Both the position numbers and the translations under genes were made by a program. A stretch of 64,000 nucleotides of DNA, from positions 8,404,231 to 8,468,230 of the forward strand of contig NC_134033.1 of assembly GCF_964204645.1 (NCBI RefSeq), in the 5' to 3' direction. A model generated the notes under the pieces. The model saw only the letters and a list, made by a program, of their open reading frames with translations, was not told the DNA's origin and made no database searches. This document shows positions 33,037 through 43,256 of the stretch, one piece after another; the first letter of the stretch is position 1; each line of letters opens with the position of its first letter. Source of the stretch: Tubulanus polymorphus (Eukaryota > Nemertea > Palaeonemertea > Tubulaniformes > Tubulanidae).

Positions 33037-33639
33037 GTAGGTGAAAAGAAAATAAAATCTAAAAATGGTGATGTTCCAATTGAAAAAACTTTAGATGATT
33101 TAGGAATAACAGAAACAAAATAAACTCCAGATGATGGTGTTATAAATAATGTTACAACAAATAATAATTATGAATATTATCTTTATTGTAAACATCAATT
33201 AGAAATATTAATAGCATCTGGAAAATGTAAAAATTTTGTCGGTAAAAATTTAATTTATAATGAATTAGATACAATGAAATCAGATGAAATTATTAGATTA
33301 TTTAAGATTTATGAAGCCGCGAGAACAGCTAGAATTAATGATGCGATATCAGAAAATGTAGTAAAAGGTTATAGTAAATTATGTAATTATATACTACCAA
33401 TTGAAGATGAAAATAGATTATATTCCGATTTAAAAAATGATTATTTAGTTATGACTGAATTAAATAAATGGATTGGATATTTATCATTTCAATTAGGTGG
33501 ATTTATGACATTATTATCAACTGGAGTTATAACATTATCAAATATTGAAAGTAAAAATATTTCTATAATAAATGAACAAGGCGGAAGAAGTGAAGGAATT
33601 AACTGTGAACAAAAAACCGAGATCACAGAAACAAATTGA
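33034..33639 (+). pseudogene. membrane-associated conserved protein (about 200 aa), Mav2 copy, one nonsense codon
   Basis: It starts MVGEKKIKSKNGD; a TAA at 33121 replaces the TTA of the intact Mav3 copy (52947-53522). After it: YEYYLYCKHQLEILIASGK, a helical region LFKIYEAARTARINDAIS, and a hydrophobic segment (GYLSFQLGGFMTLLSTGVIT). The C-terminal region resembles, from memory, a conserved protein of cnidarian Mavericks of unknown role. Confidence 0.72.
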
Positions 33640-33937
33640 ATGGTCTCGGCAATTAGGAATTAAATCACAAGAATATAAAAAAGCTGTAAAAGAAAAGATA
33701 AGTGATAAAAATGTTAATAGAAATAGTGAAAATATTGTTATTTCTACTCCTTCTTATGATAGAATATTTGATAAATGTCTATATTTTACAGTTGGATTTG
33801 TAATTGTATTCATTTTGATTGGGTGTAATTGGTATAAGAAATCAAATAAAATTCATGATATTAATAATTCTGAAACAACTGCTATCAAAAATGAAAATAA
33901 TTCTGAAATTCCAAAATTGACGATAAAAATGGATTAA
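33572..33937 (+). CDS. overlapping basic/membrane protein (121 aa), Mav2 copy
   Basis: This ORF begins inside the 3' end of the upstream gene, in another frame (ATG at 33572). It encodes a basic N-terminus (NKKPRSQKQIEWSRQLGIKS) and a single membrane segment (CLYFTVGFVIVFILIGC). The same overlap and start occur in Mav3 (53471), where the ORF is broken. Conserved overlap supports a real gene, probably translated by leaky scanning or reinitiation, since no T-run/TAAATG lies in front. Confidence 0.65.
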   Translation: MNKAEEVKELTVNKKPRSQKQIEWSRQLGIKSQEYKKAVKEKISDKNVNRNSENIVISTPSYDRIFDKCLYFTVGFVIVFILIGCNWYKKSNKIHDINNSETTAIKNENNSEIPKLTIKMD

Positions 33938-34086
33938 TATTTTAGAAAAAAAGCAAAATAAAATATTTTTTTTTAATTAATTGAATATCTCACTACTTTT
34001 GTCTATCTATGCGGAGCAATTAAATTGTCCAGATAAGTCATTTCGGATTCTAGATATTCATTATTTTTATTAATTTATTTTTTTAA

Positions 34087-34413
34087 ATTTAATCAACAAT
34101 TTCTAAATCATGATGGCCATCTTCATTTTTTCCATGATAGATTATTTTAAATCCTTCTAAATCTTTTAATTCCTCTGTACTCAATGAAGCCCATTTATCA
34201 GGTAAAAATACTTTGAATTCTCGCGATGTACTAACATTACAGTAGCTTAAATTAGCTGATACTTTCTCTCCATATTTAGTTTTTATCTTTTCTAATTTCA
34301 ATATTTTATGTTAAATTTCTTTTGTAACATCAACTAACTTTTTTATTTCAAATTGTTTTTTGCTGGTTTAATTCTGTTATTTATTGTTGCTAAGAATGCT
34401 TTTCTATCTCCCA
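34087..34413 (-). pseudogene. small terminal protein, possible nucleic-acid-binding fold, Mav2, frameshifted
   Basis: On the minus strand a start ATG at 34413 follows TTATAAATGGG, the family start motif, and lies next to the right terminal repeat. MGDRKAFLATINN runs to a break near 34345. The rest continues as the 70-codon ORF 34089-34301: LEKIKTKYGEKVSANLSY, then REFKVFLPDKWASLS. This KTKYG...FLPxKW pattern resembles small proteins I associate with Maverick ends, possibly OB-like. Mav3 lacks the gene. Role unproven. Confidence 0.55.
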
Positions 34414-34447
34414 TTTATAAGGAAAACAAATTACTTGTGGTGATGAG

Positions 34448-34613
34448 TGGGGATTACTTCCCCCCTGTATATAACGAACACACTATTAACCGTTCTCATC
34501 CAGTTCTCAGTAGAGACTCACCGTATCGATCTATCCACGCGCAGATGTTGTTACGCGCACTCACTGTATACGTGTATCACAGAGCAATCGTCCGTTCTCA
34601 CTAGAGCCTAGCT
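34448..34613 (-). promoter_or_regulatory. GC-richer block with TATA box inside the right terminal repeat of Mav2
   Basis: It is flanked by GTGATGAG on both sides (34440-34447 and 34614-34621). On the minus strand it ends GTTATATACAGGGGG, about 50 bp before the start at 34413. It is homologous to 37946-38189 in Mav3 but one internal unit shorter. The other Mav1/Mav2 ends lack it. Its base composition differs sharply from the AT-rich element. It looks like a Pol II promoter with upstream repeats, or a small insertion with an 8-bp duplication. Confidence 0.62.
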
Positions 34614-34673
34614 GTGATGAGTGGTGTCTAGTACTCTAGTACTCTGGTATGAAAACGCCATCTTCTAATTACT
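34614..34673. repeat. Mav2 right terminal inverted repeat, outer part
   Basis: It ends CCATCTTCTAATTACT, the exact inverse of the left end. The inner part of the repeat resumes at 34414-34447 beyond the extra block. Target duplication CATTTC follows at 34674-34679. Confidence 0.92.
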
Positions 34674-34679
34674 CATTTC

Positions 34680-35884
34680 CATCATCATAATATTCTGTTA
34701 AATATAAAGCTTCCAATGTATAATCTTTAATATTTTCACCTTTTGTCTTTGGTAATTGCATTAATTCGAATACATTTATTTTTAAATTATTAACTTTTTC
34801 TATTTTAGGAATCATTTTTATAGTTACTGGATATTGATCAATTTTATATAATGTTTCATATTTCCGGTAATATGTTATTCTAAAACTATGTGTAATATCT
34901 TCTGTTGGATGTAAGCAACTAATAATTGCCCACAGAAAACATTTATTATCTTCATTTTGAAGATTTATTACTGCTTTTGTTGTAAATGGTAATTTAATAT
35001 AAGATGATGCTTTAATATCCTTTTCTGTTGTAAAATTTGAATCATTTTTAAACATTTCATTACTTTTTGATGTTTTATTTCTTTATGTATTAAAAACATT
35101 GAAATCTAAATATATAATTTCATTCAATGTTAAGCCAGAACCCTCAAAATATCTTTCTTCAATATGACGTTTAATTTCATTAAATATTTTTTCTAATTTC
35201 TCTTTTATTTGTGTTTTTGAAATTATTTCTTCAGAGTGTATTTGAATATTATAATCCATTTTTTCTTCTGACTTTATAAAACTTACTTTCCCAGAGATAC
35301 TAATTTTTGGATATTCAACATCTGTTATCAAATCTAGTATTTTTTCTATTATTTCATTAAATTTACTATAATCTTCTATTGTTGTTCCTTTAAAAAATCT
35401 TAATATAATAGCCGCAGTACCAATTTTACTATGTAATGTTTCTAAAATTTCAATTGTATCTTTTATTTCTAGTGAATCAATATAATTTCTAACATTTTCC
35501 ATGTAAGGTTTATTTGAAATGGATTTAGTTTTTGAAGTTGTTTTTTTTTACTTTTTGAGGTTTATCATCGAAATAATCTTTTCCTAAAACATTATTACTC
35601 AAATTTTGGTGGTGTATTTGTGATTCGAGATGTCTATTATAATTCCTTTTTACTATAAATTCATTACAAACTTCACATTTTATTTCATCCACATTCATAT
35701 CATCTAATCGTTCTTTTCTTTCATTGGAATTTTCTGGAGTTTCAAAATCTATAACATTTTTTATATGATTTGAAGATTTTTCATGTTTAGATTTATTAGA
35801 TTTATCGATGTATTTTTTACAATATGGACAATAATATTGATTTTTATTAACATTATTGTTTTCTGGCTGGTGTTCATTCTCCAT
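34680..35884 (-). pseudogene. polB: Mav1 DNA polymerase B, N-terminal part
   Basis: It starts MENEHQPENNN at 35884 after TTATAAATGG. The two zinc fingers (YYCPYCKKYIDKSNKSKH; IKCEVCNEFIVKRNYNRH) are on 35525-35884. A shift in a T-run near 35550 leads to 35083-35502, and another shift near 35085 leads to 34669-35055 (FLWAIISCLHPTEDI). The gene continues at 18031 on the other side of Mav2. The in-frame Lys codon here shows that the TAA at 18721 in Mav2 is a point mutation. Confidence 0.9.
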
Positions 35885-35969
35885 TTATAAGGAAAAATAA
35901 TTACTTGTGGTGATGAGTGGTGTCTCGTACTCTCGTACTCTGGTATGAAAGCCTACTTTTCCTATTACT
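35885..35969. repeat. Mav1 right terminal repeat
   Basis: It is 85 bp, with the same layout as the Mav2 left end: CTTGTGGTGATGAG, two GTACTC repeats, then GGTATGAAAGCC and the terminus CCTATTACT. Confidence 0.88.
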
Positions 35970-37142
35970 TACTTGTTTACTCTCCATTTATTATACAAAT
36001 TTTTATTAAAATTGATTTCAGAAATATCAAATTTCATAAATATAATATTCATGAATATACAATTTATAAATATTAGAGTAAGTGTATATATGTTGTTTCA
36101 GATTGAAGTTTGAAAGGTTGTGTGCGTAAAAAATAAAAATAAATTCGAACTTGCGAGAATTTATTTTTATTTTTTATGAGCGTAACGATTCTTCCATTCT
36201 TTTATCACACACAGCAAACTCCGGGGCACACAACCTTCCAGCCAACGCAGAGTAAGCAAACAGGACACAGTCCTACGAGGCACAAAGCCTCTAGTCCACA
36301 CACAGTAGACTCCGGGGCACACAGCCCCTCCAGCCCCCACACAGCAGGCAAAAAACACATTAGACCTCCACGCACAGTGGAATACCCCAGACGACAGACT
36401 ACAAACTGCACAAAGGAAGGACACACAGTTCACATAAGTACACGCTCACAGAACAAAGCCAAGATGTGAACAACCACAACCGTAAAAGTACGTCCGAGAG
36501 CGAGGATAACCAAAGCCAAACTGACTTCTCACAGATAGAGGTTCACAGATAGAGTTCTGGGGGCTTCCGCCTGTCCGCAGCGCCACGTAGTGAGAATAAG
36601 AACGCGAGTGCGTCCCATATGTTGGAGGAAGTGGTCCACCCGGGCAGCAAGCAGCAAATATAAAAATGTGTAAACATGTAATTTCAATATTCAGATGTTT
36701 TAGGAATATGTTCGATATTAGGGGTATGCAGGTTTCATGAGATTAGCAACTTATAAAAGCATAGCTGTCATATACGGCTCCGCGTCCTCTGATGGCATGT
36801 TTACTAGGTGGCAATTCAATTCTTTATTGATCCTTATTACATATAAAATTTCCAAATTCAATAAAGTAACAAATTTTGAAAATAAGAAAATACAACATAC
36901 AAGACACATGCGTTATTCATACAGAATAACATAAACAAGTTATTGTAAATGACATTGTCTACTCAACTCAGACTCAAGAAGATATCGAGTGACAGCCAAA
37001 CTGGGCGCTGGCTAGGCCACACGATATGCTCCAAAGTCATGGACCAAAGTCATCGATGCAATGAAGTGTAAAAGCAGACATCAGAGCTCTTTCCTCAACC
37101 ATGGAGGCAATGAAGTGTAAAATTGATTTCAATTTGATTTAT
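35970..37142. other. unassigned DNA between Mav1 and the gypsy element
   Basis: No convincing gene. It contains an AT-rich stretch, a perfect hairpin (36127-36176), and a GC-richer part (about 36180-36620). The GC-richer part has a degenerate tandem repeat of about 91 bp (CTCCGGGGCACAC at 36219 and 36310). Short ORFs here (for example 36176-36469) have repeat-like composition. Near 37060 and 37110 a short segment ending ATGAAGTGTAAAA is repeated. It may be older, unrecognised repeats or host intergenic DNA. Confidence 0.6.
36127..36176. repeat. perfect 20-bp inverted repeat (hairpin)
   Basis: The arms 36127-36146 and 36157-36176 are exact complements with a 10-nt spacer (GAACTTGCGA). It is AT-rich, and its role is unknown. 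Confidence 0.85.
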
Positions 37143-37372
37143 TGTAACGGTGCGACTGCGACGTTATTACATTGTAATATAGTATATTTGTATTTGTAAT
37201 AATAAATGTTGACGATAGGTGGCATATCTATCACTCTCTTGAAAAGAGTCCATTGTCCTGGTGAGTTATGTGTGCTTCTATTGTCTCGGTTCAAGACTCT
37301 GATTGTCCCCTATATCAGCGGCGATTAACCCCGATGTATCCATAAGAATACCCCAAGACGACAATTGTTACA
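37143..37372 (+). repeat. gypsy 5' LTR
   Basis: It begins TGTAACGG and ends TTGTTACA. It shares the TAATAATAAATGTT and CCCCAAGACGACAATTG blocks with 58035-58265. It is followed by CTTGTGGCAGCGAAGTGGGA, a possible primer binding site (TGGCAGCG...). Confidence 0.88.
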
Positions 37373-37513
37373 CTTGTGGCAGCGAAGTGGGATTTTATTT
37401 CGATTGTCGTGTATTTTATGGTCTTTTTAATTAAGCGGCCCCACGTTGGGAACCTACTAGTCTGAGCGAAGCACGTTTACCGTTATTGATTAGAAAACCC
37501 TTGACAGATTTAT

Positions 37514-37519
37514 AACAGA
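37514..37519. repeat. target duplication of Mav3, left copy (AACAGA)
   Basis: It is identical to 54324-54329 at the other end. Six bases, as expected for Maverick/Polinton integrases. Confidence 0.95.
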
Positions 37520-37945
37520 AGTAATAGGAAAAGTGGGCTTTCAGATATGGAGGTCGGAGGTCGAGCTCACTCAACCTCTCTCCCTCTAGAATGAAAGCCT
37601 CAATTCCTTATTACTCTTAATAATTTCATATAAATGAACATTATTTACATGAATTTCATTTATTTTAAAATCATTTATATGTTAATTACAAAAGTAGTGT
37701 GAATAAAGTGTGAGAAATAATTCATATTTTAACAGATTTCGAATAAAAATATAAGTAAAATAATTAGATTTTTAAACATAAAAGTGTGAGTAAAGTGTGA
37801 GTGAAATAACTCATATTTTAGAAAAGTGACAAGTTATTAACGAGTTGATTAAAATTAGATTTTTAAACATAAAAGTGTGAGTAAAGTGTGAGTGAAATAA
37901 CTCATTTCATACCAGAGTACGAGAGTACGAGACACCTCTCATCAC
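37520..37945. repeat. Mav3 left terminal inverted repeat
   Basis: It starts AGTAATAGGAAAAGTGGGC. The first about 105 bp form an imperfect palindrome (closing at TTCCTTATTACT, 37599-37610). Then come two copies of a GTGTGAGTAAAGTGTGAG-containing unit (about 37785 and 37875) and the CCAGAGTACGAGAGTACGAG motif shared with Mav1/Mav2. The inverse is at 53880-54323. Confidence 0.93.
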
Positions 37946-38189
37946 AGCGAGGCGCTAGTGAGAACGGTCGATTGCTCTGTGATACACATATACAGTGAGT
38001 GCGCGTAACAACAGCTGCGCGTGGATAGATCGATACATCGAGGTGCTACCGAGAACGGTTATTAACGCATGTACTATTACTGTAGTACAGTGATTGCGTG
38101 TCAGCTGTGCTCGGATAAATAGATGCTGTGAGGCTTGGATGACAACGGTTAATAGCGCGCTTGTTATATATAAGGGGAAGTAATCCCCA
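37946..38189 (+). promoter_or_regulatory. GC-richer repeated block with TATA box upstream of PolB, Mav3
   Basis: It is flanked by CTCATCAC (37938-37945 and 38190-38197). It contains about two and a half imperfect units, each led by GAGAACGGT or ACAACGGTTA, and a TATATATAA box at 38165-38173 followed by GGGG, 49 bp before the PolB ATG. This fits a host-type Pol II promoter for the replication gene. Confidence 0.62.
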
Positions 38190-38221
38190 CTCATCACCAC
38201 AAGTAATTTTTTTCCTTATAA

Positions 38222-41200
38222 ATGGGGGAGAATAAGACAGGATAAATTGATGTTAATGAAAATCAATATTATTGTACATATTGTAAAAAATACATTGATA
38301 AATCTCAAAAATCGCGTCATGAAAAATCTACAAATCATCTGAAAAATGTAATAGATTTTGAAACTCCAGAAAATTCCAATGAAAGAAAAGAACGATTAGA
38401 TGATATGAAAAAAGATGAAATTAGATGTATTGTTTGTAATGAATTTATAGTAAAAAGGAATTATAAAAGACATCTCGAATCACAAAAACACTATCAAAAT
38501 TTAAATAAAAATGTTTTAGGATCAGAACATTTTGATGATAAACCTCAACAAGTAAAAAAATCAACTTCAAAAACTAAATCCATTTTAAATAAACCTTACA
38601 TGGAAAATGTTAGAAATTATATCGATTCACTAGAAATAAAAGATACAATTGAAATATTAGGAACATTACGTAGTAAAATTGGTCCTGCAGCTATTATATT
38701 TAGATTTTTTAAAGGTACAAAAATAGAAGATTATAGTAAATTTATTGAATTCATGGAAAAATACTAGATTTGATAACAGATGTTGAATATCCAAAAATTA
38801 GTATTTCTGGGAAAGTAAGTTTTTTAAAGTCAGAAGATAAAATGGATTATGATATTCAAACACTCTCTGAAGAAAAAATTTTAAAACGCAAATAAAAGAG
38901 AAGTTAGAAAAAATATTTAATGAATTTAAACGACATATTGAAGAAAGATATTTTGAGGGTTCTGGTTTAACATTGAATGAAATTATATTTTTAGATTTAA
39001 ATGTTTATAATACAAAAATGATTAAAACATCAAAAAGTAAAACAATGTTTAAAAATAACTCAAACTTTACAACAGAAAAGGATATTAAAGCATCATCTTA
39101 TATTAAAATACCATTTACAACAAAAGCAGTAATAAATATTCAAAATGAAGATAATAAATGTTTTCTATGGTCAATTATTAGTCGCTAACACCCAACTCAG
39201 GAAAATGTTTGTAGTACAACAAATTACCAGAAATATGAAACAAGATATAAAATTGATCAATATCCAGTAACTATAAAAATGATTCCTAAAATAGAAAAAG
39301 ATTATGATTTAAAAATAAATCGAATTAATGCAATTACCAAAGACAAAAGGTGAAAATATTAAAGATTATATATTAGAAGCTTTATATTTAACAGAATATT
39401 ATGATGATGAAAAAGTTATAGTTACAAAAAAGTTATATTACCAAAAAGATGAAAATGAACATTATATGTGGTTAAAACAAATTGATTTATTCTTTAGAAC
39501 AGAAAGTGATCATCATCATAAAATTTATCTATGTAGGAAATGTTTATCTAAATTTATGACTGAGAATACATTATTAAAACATAAAGAATTATGTGATAAT
39601 AAAGATTTTTGCAAATTAATAATGCCAACAGAAAAAGATTGTAAGTTGAAATTTACTAATCATAAATTTAAAAACATTGTTCCATTTGTAATTTATGGGG
39701 ATTTTGAATCGTTGAATAAAGAATTAACTAATCAAGATAGAAAAGAAATATATAATAAAAAGCAAATTTAAAAATCAATGGATAAAGGAAATGAATTAAA
39801 TGAAGATATAATTCAAGATCCACCAATAATAAACACAAATGAAAAAGTTCATCAAAGAGCTGCTGCTTATGGAATTTACATAAAATCAAATTATCCTGAA
39901 TTATATCAAAGTCAATATATTCCTTTTAGAGGTGAAGATGTAGTTAATAATTTTTGTAACAAAATAATTGAATTAGAAAGTGATTTTGCAAAATCATTAA
40001 ACAAAAACAAAAGAATAGTTATGACAAAAGAAGATGAAATTGATTTTAATTATGCAACTCATTGTTGTTATTGTGAAAAACGTTTTTATTCATTTGATAA
40101 AAAAGTTAGAGATCATGATCATTTAAATTCGAAATATCGTGGAGATGCTCATGAAGATTGTAATTTACAAGCTAAGAAAGCTAATTTCGTACAAATATTA
40201 TTTCATAATTTATCGGGCTATGATACCCATCTATTTATAAAAACAATTATCAGGAAAATTGGGTGCAATTAATCAAGAAATAGAAGAATATAATGCTATG
40301 AATGGTACAAATGTAAGAAAATATGATTTTAAACTATTAGCTAGACATCCGAAAATTATATTTCATTTCAATTTGGTTGCATTAGATTTTTAGATTCTTA
40401 TAGATTTCTAGCAAGTTCATTAGATAATTTAGCAAAAAGTTTAGTTGATATTGATTTTGTAATAACTCGACATTATTACCCAAATGACAAGATTTTAAAT
40501 TATTGAGATATAAAGGAGCAATTCCTTATTCATTTTATAAAACACATGATGATTTTAATGTAACAGAATTATTAAAAGAACAATTTTATGATCAATTAAA
40601 AGAGGAGTATGTGAAAGATGAAGTGTTTAATAGAACATTAAATATTTGGAATCACTTTAAGATAAAAAATCATGTTGAATTAGTAGATTTATATTTAAAA
40701 TCAGATGTTATGATATTGGCTGATATATTTGAAAAATTTAGAGAAGTTAATTCGAATCATTTTAATGTTGATCCTTGTTATTGTTATTCAAGTCCTGGTT
40801 TAACCTGGCAATGTGGTTTAAAATATACAAATGTAGAATTCGATTTATTAAAAGAACCAGACATGGTTTTATTATTTGAAAAATCAATTAGAGGTGGAAT
40901 TAGTGGTGTTATGGGAGATAGACATTTTAAAGCAAATGATGAATATAAATTATTATATATTGACGCCAATAATTTATATGGTTGGGCAATGATGCAACCT
41001 CAACCATACAAAAATCTTATATTAACAGAAGTTGAAAGTGATGATAAAACTGATTGGGAAAGCGCAATTATTAGTTTAAAAGATGAAGCACCAATTGGTT
41101 ATTTCTTTGTAGTTGATTTAGAATATCCTGATAACATAAAATTTAAAACAAGAAACTTACCATATTGCCCAGAACATTTAGCCGTAGATGATAGTTATTT

Positions 41201-43256
41201 AAGTGAATACCAGAAGAAAATAAAACCGAAAGATCATGTTTTTACAGAAAAATTAATACTTACTCAAAACAATAAATACAATTATATTGTTTATTATAGA
41301 ATGCTAAAATTTTATCTAAAACAAGGAATGAAAGTAAAGAAAGTACATAGATATATTGAATTTAATCAATCGAAGTGGTTAGAAAAATATATACAACAGA
41401 GAACCATATCAAAAACAGATTTTGAAAAAGATTTCTTCAAATTAATGAACAATAGTTTTTATGGTAAAACATGTGAAAATATTAGAAATAGAAATGAAAT
41501 ATTGTTAGTAAATAATTCTGAACGATTGAGACATTTACAATCAAGTCCTAGACATTTAGGAAATAAAAGATTTGAAGATTATTTAACCGCAGTTAAATTA
41601 AAAAGAACGTCAATGAAATTTAATAAACCTATATTCATTGGTTCAACTATTTTAGAAGTATCAAAATTATTAATGTATGATTTTTATTTTAATGTTTTAC
41701 AACCACTTTTTGGGGAAAAGTATTGAAATATTATATTTTGATTCTGTATCAGCTGACACCCCAATATTATTAAAATGTAAAAATAAAATATTAATTAGAA
41801 GAATTTCAGAAATAATTCCAAAACAAAATGAATGTTATATTTCGTATGGTGAAAAATTAATACAAATAAATGAATTAATGGATGTTCGGACAAGAAATGG
41901 ATGGAAAAAATTAAAGAATATAATCAGGCATAAAACAAATAAGAAAATCTATAGAGTTAGAACTAAATTAGCGTTTGTAGATGTTACAGAAGATCATAGT
42001 TTAATTAAACGAAATGGTGATGAAACGAAACCAACTGATATAAAAATTGGAGATGAATTATTACATAAAAGATTTTTCCAAAGAATGAATCATATGTCAT
42101 TTGATGAAATAATTGATAATATTTATAATATAGAACCCGAAACATTAGAAGAAAAAGAATATTTTATCAAAGGATTTTTTATGGGAGATGGTTCAGCAGG
42201 TGTGTATAATTATGCTAGTGGAACTCAATATTGTTGGTATTTATGTAATCAAGACTTGAAATTATTAGAAAGAATTAAGAAATTCTGTGAAGAAGTTTAC
42301 TCATATAAAACATTTAGAATCGTGGATCATATGAAATCATCGGCAGTTTATAGAATACTCGTTAATAACCCTGAAGATTTTGCAATTAAATATAATGATG
42401 AATTCTATATTCATGCAATAGTGAAAAGTAATACTTCAACCAAAGAAATGATAGTTCCAGATTATGTATTAAATGCAAAATATAATTTAAGAAAATGATT
42501 CTTCATTGGATTCTATGCTGCAGATGGTTCAAAAAGTTTCAAAAACCACAAAACAATATCTTTAGCTCAAAAATGAAAAGTTGCTATATCAGGATTGAAT
42601 ATATTATGCAATTCATTAGGTTTTAATTTTGAATATTGGATTGATTAAATTTAAACCAAATTGCTTTAATTTAAACCATGTAGAAAATGAGTTAACTGAA
42701 GAAGTTAAAGATTATTGGAAATATATAACCCGTCAGAATATGTTTATGATTTATCAACTGAAGATGGTACATTTAACTGTGGATTTCCATTAATAGCCAA
42801 AAATACGGACGCCTACATACTAAAAATCAAGACAAATGACATAACAAAAGACTTAAAAACATTAAAACATCATTTTGATTTTAGCAATTATCCCAAAGAT
42901 CATGAACTATTTAGTAATGATAATAAAAAGATTCCTGCTAAGTTTAAAGATGAATTAGGGGGTGATGAAATGATTGAATTTGTTGGGATAAGAAGTAAAA
43001 TGTACAGTTATAGAACAAAAGATCATGAAGCTAAAAAGTTAAAAGGAATAACAAAACATGTGGTTGATAAACATATAGAATTTCAAGATTATATCAAGTG
43101 TTTATACAACTCATTTGTTATGAAACATAAAGTGAATTGTTTAAGATCAGAAGATCACGAGATGTACATAAATGAAGTTGAAAAAACTAGTTTGAATCCA
43201 TTTGATGATAGAAGGCATATTTCAGATGATGGTATAAAAACATTACCTTATGGTTA
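38222..43256 (+). pseudogene. polB: Mav3 DNA polymerase B with intein, many lesions
   Basis: A stop follows the eighth codon. Zinc finger IRCIVCNEFIVKRNYKRH, then frameshifts at about 38770, 38880, 39190, 39300 and 39770. Exo I YGDFESLN is in 39328-39771, and the HNH-like RDHDHLN and Exo II-like NLSGYDTHLF in 39778-40272. Exo III, motif A DANNLYGWAM and motif B are in 40503-41726. The polymerase resumes after the intein at TDAYILKI and keeps the KxY-type site. The natural stop is lost (TAA to CAA), so the frame runs into the neighbouring gene. Confidence 0.9.
41744..42804 (+). other. intein in Mav3 PolB, both splice ends kept, middle broken
   Basis: Ser1 follows YFD (SVSADTPILLKC), block B VDVTEDHSL is kept, and the first LAGLIDADG motif FFMGDGSAG is kept. 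A TGA at 42496 replaces the Trp codon before the second motif, and further stops and shifts lie at 42570-42715. The end is normal: YVYDLSTEDGTFNCGF, PLIAKN, then TDAY. Confidence 0.92.

Larger units (their letters stand above)
18038..34673 (+). mobile_element. Maverick/Polinton-type element Mav2, complete, inserted in Mav1 PolB
   Basis: It is 16,636 bp from AGTAATTAG to the inverse CTAATTACT. It has terminal inverted repeats of about 85 bp, the right one carrying an extra 166-bp block. Plus-strand genes run from PolB to a two-gene overlap at 33572-33937, with the zinc-ribbon gene and a small terminal gene on the minus strand. Intact ORFs: the 461-residue protein, a two-helix membrane protein and the chromodomain integrase. 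Broken ORFs: PolB, capsid-like gene, ATPase and several small genes. A same-family insertion inside a polymerase gene shows the family was mobile after Mav1 had integrated. Confidence 0.95.
1..35969 (-). mobile_element. Maverick/Polinton-type element Mav1, left end outside window, interrupted by BEL and Mav2
   Basis: Genes of the same family as Mav2 and Mav3 run on the minus strand from the PolB start at 35884 leftward. The right terminus ends CCTATTACT at 35969, the inverse of the AGTAATAGG start of Mav3. Removing the BEL insertion (2868-11101 with one target duplication) and Mav2 (18038-34679 with one duplication) leaves about 11.1 kb of an element expected to be near 16.7 kb. The capsid, integrase and ATPase genes should therefore lie left of position 1. 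The flank after 35969 starts TACTTG, which would be the 6-bp target duplication if it recurs at the unseen end. Seen: gene order and terminus. Inferred: full length. Confidence 0.88.

Noticed and set aside
34353-34604. 83-codon plus-strand ORF spanning the Mav2 terminal block, with a similar minus-strand ORF at 37955-38200
   Set aside because: It reads through the promoter-like block antisense to the small terminal gene; no protein-like conservation beyond DNA similarity.
36167-36469. Overlapping ORFs on both strands in the GC-richer block
   Set aside because: They arise from a tandem repeat without stops; composition is low complexity and no domain is visible.
35970-37142. Host gene between Mav1 and the gypsy element
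   Set aside because: No ORF with domain content, no splice-site pairs supporting exons, and repeat-like composition.
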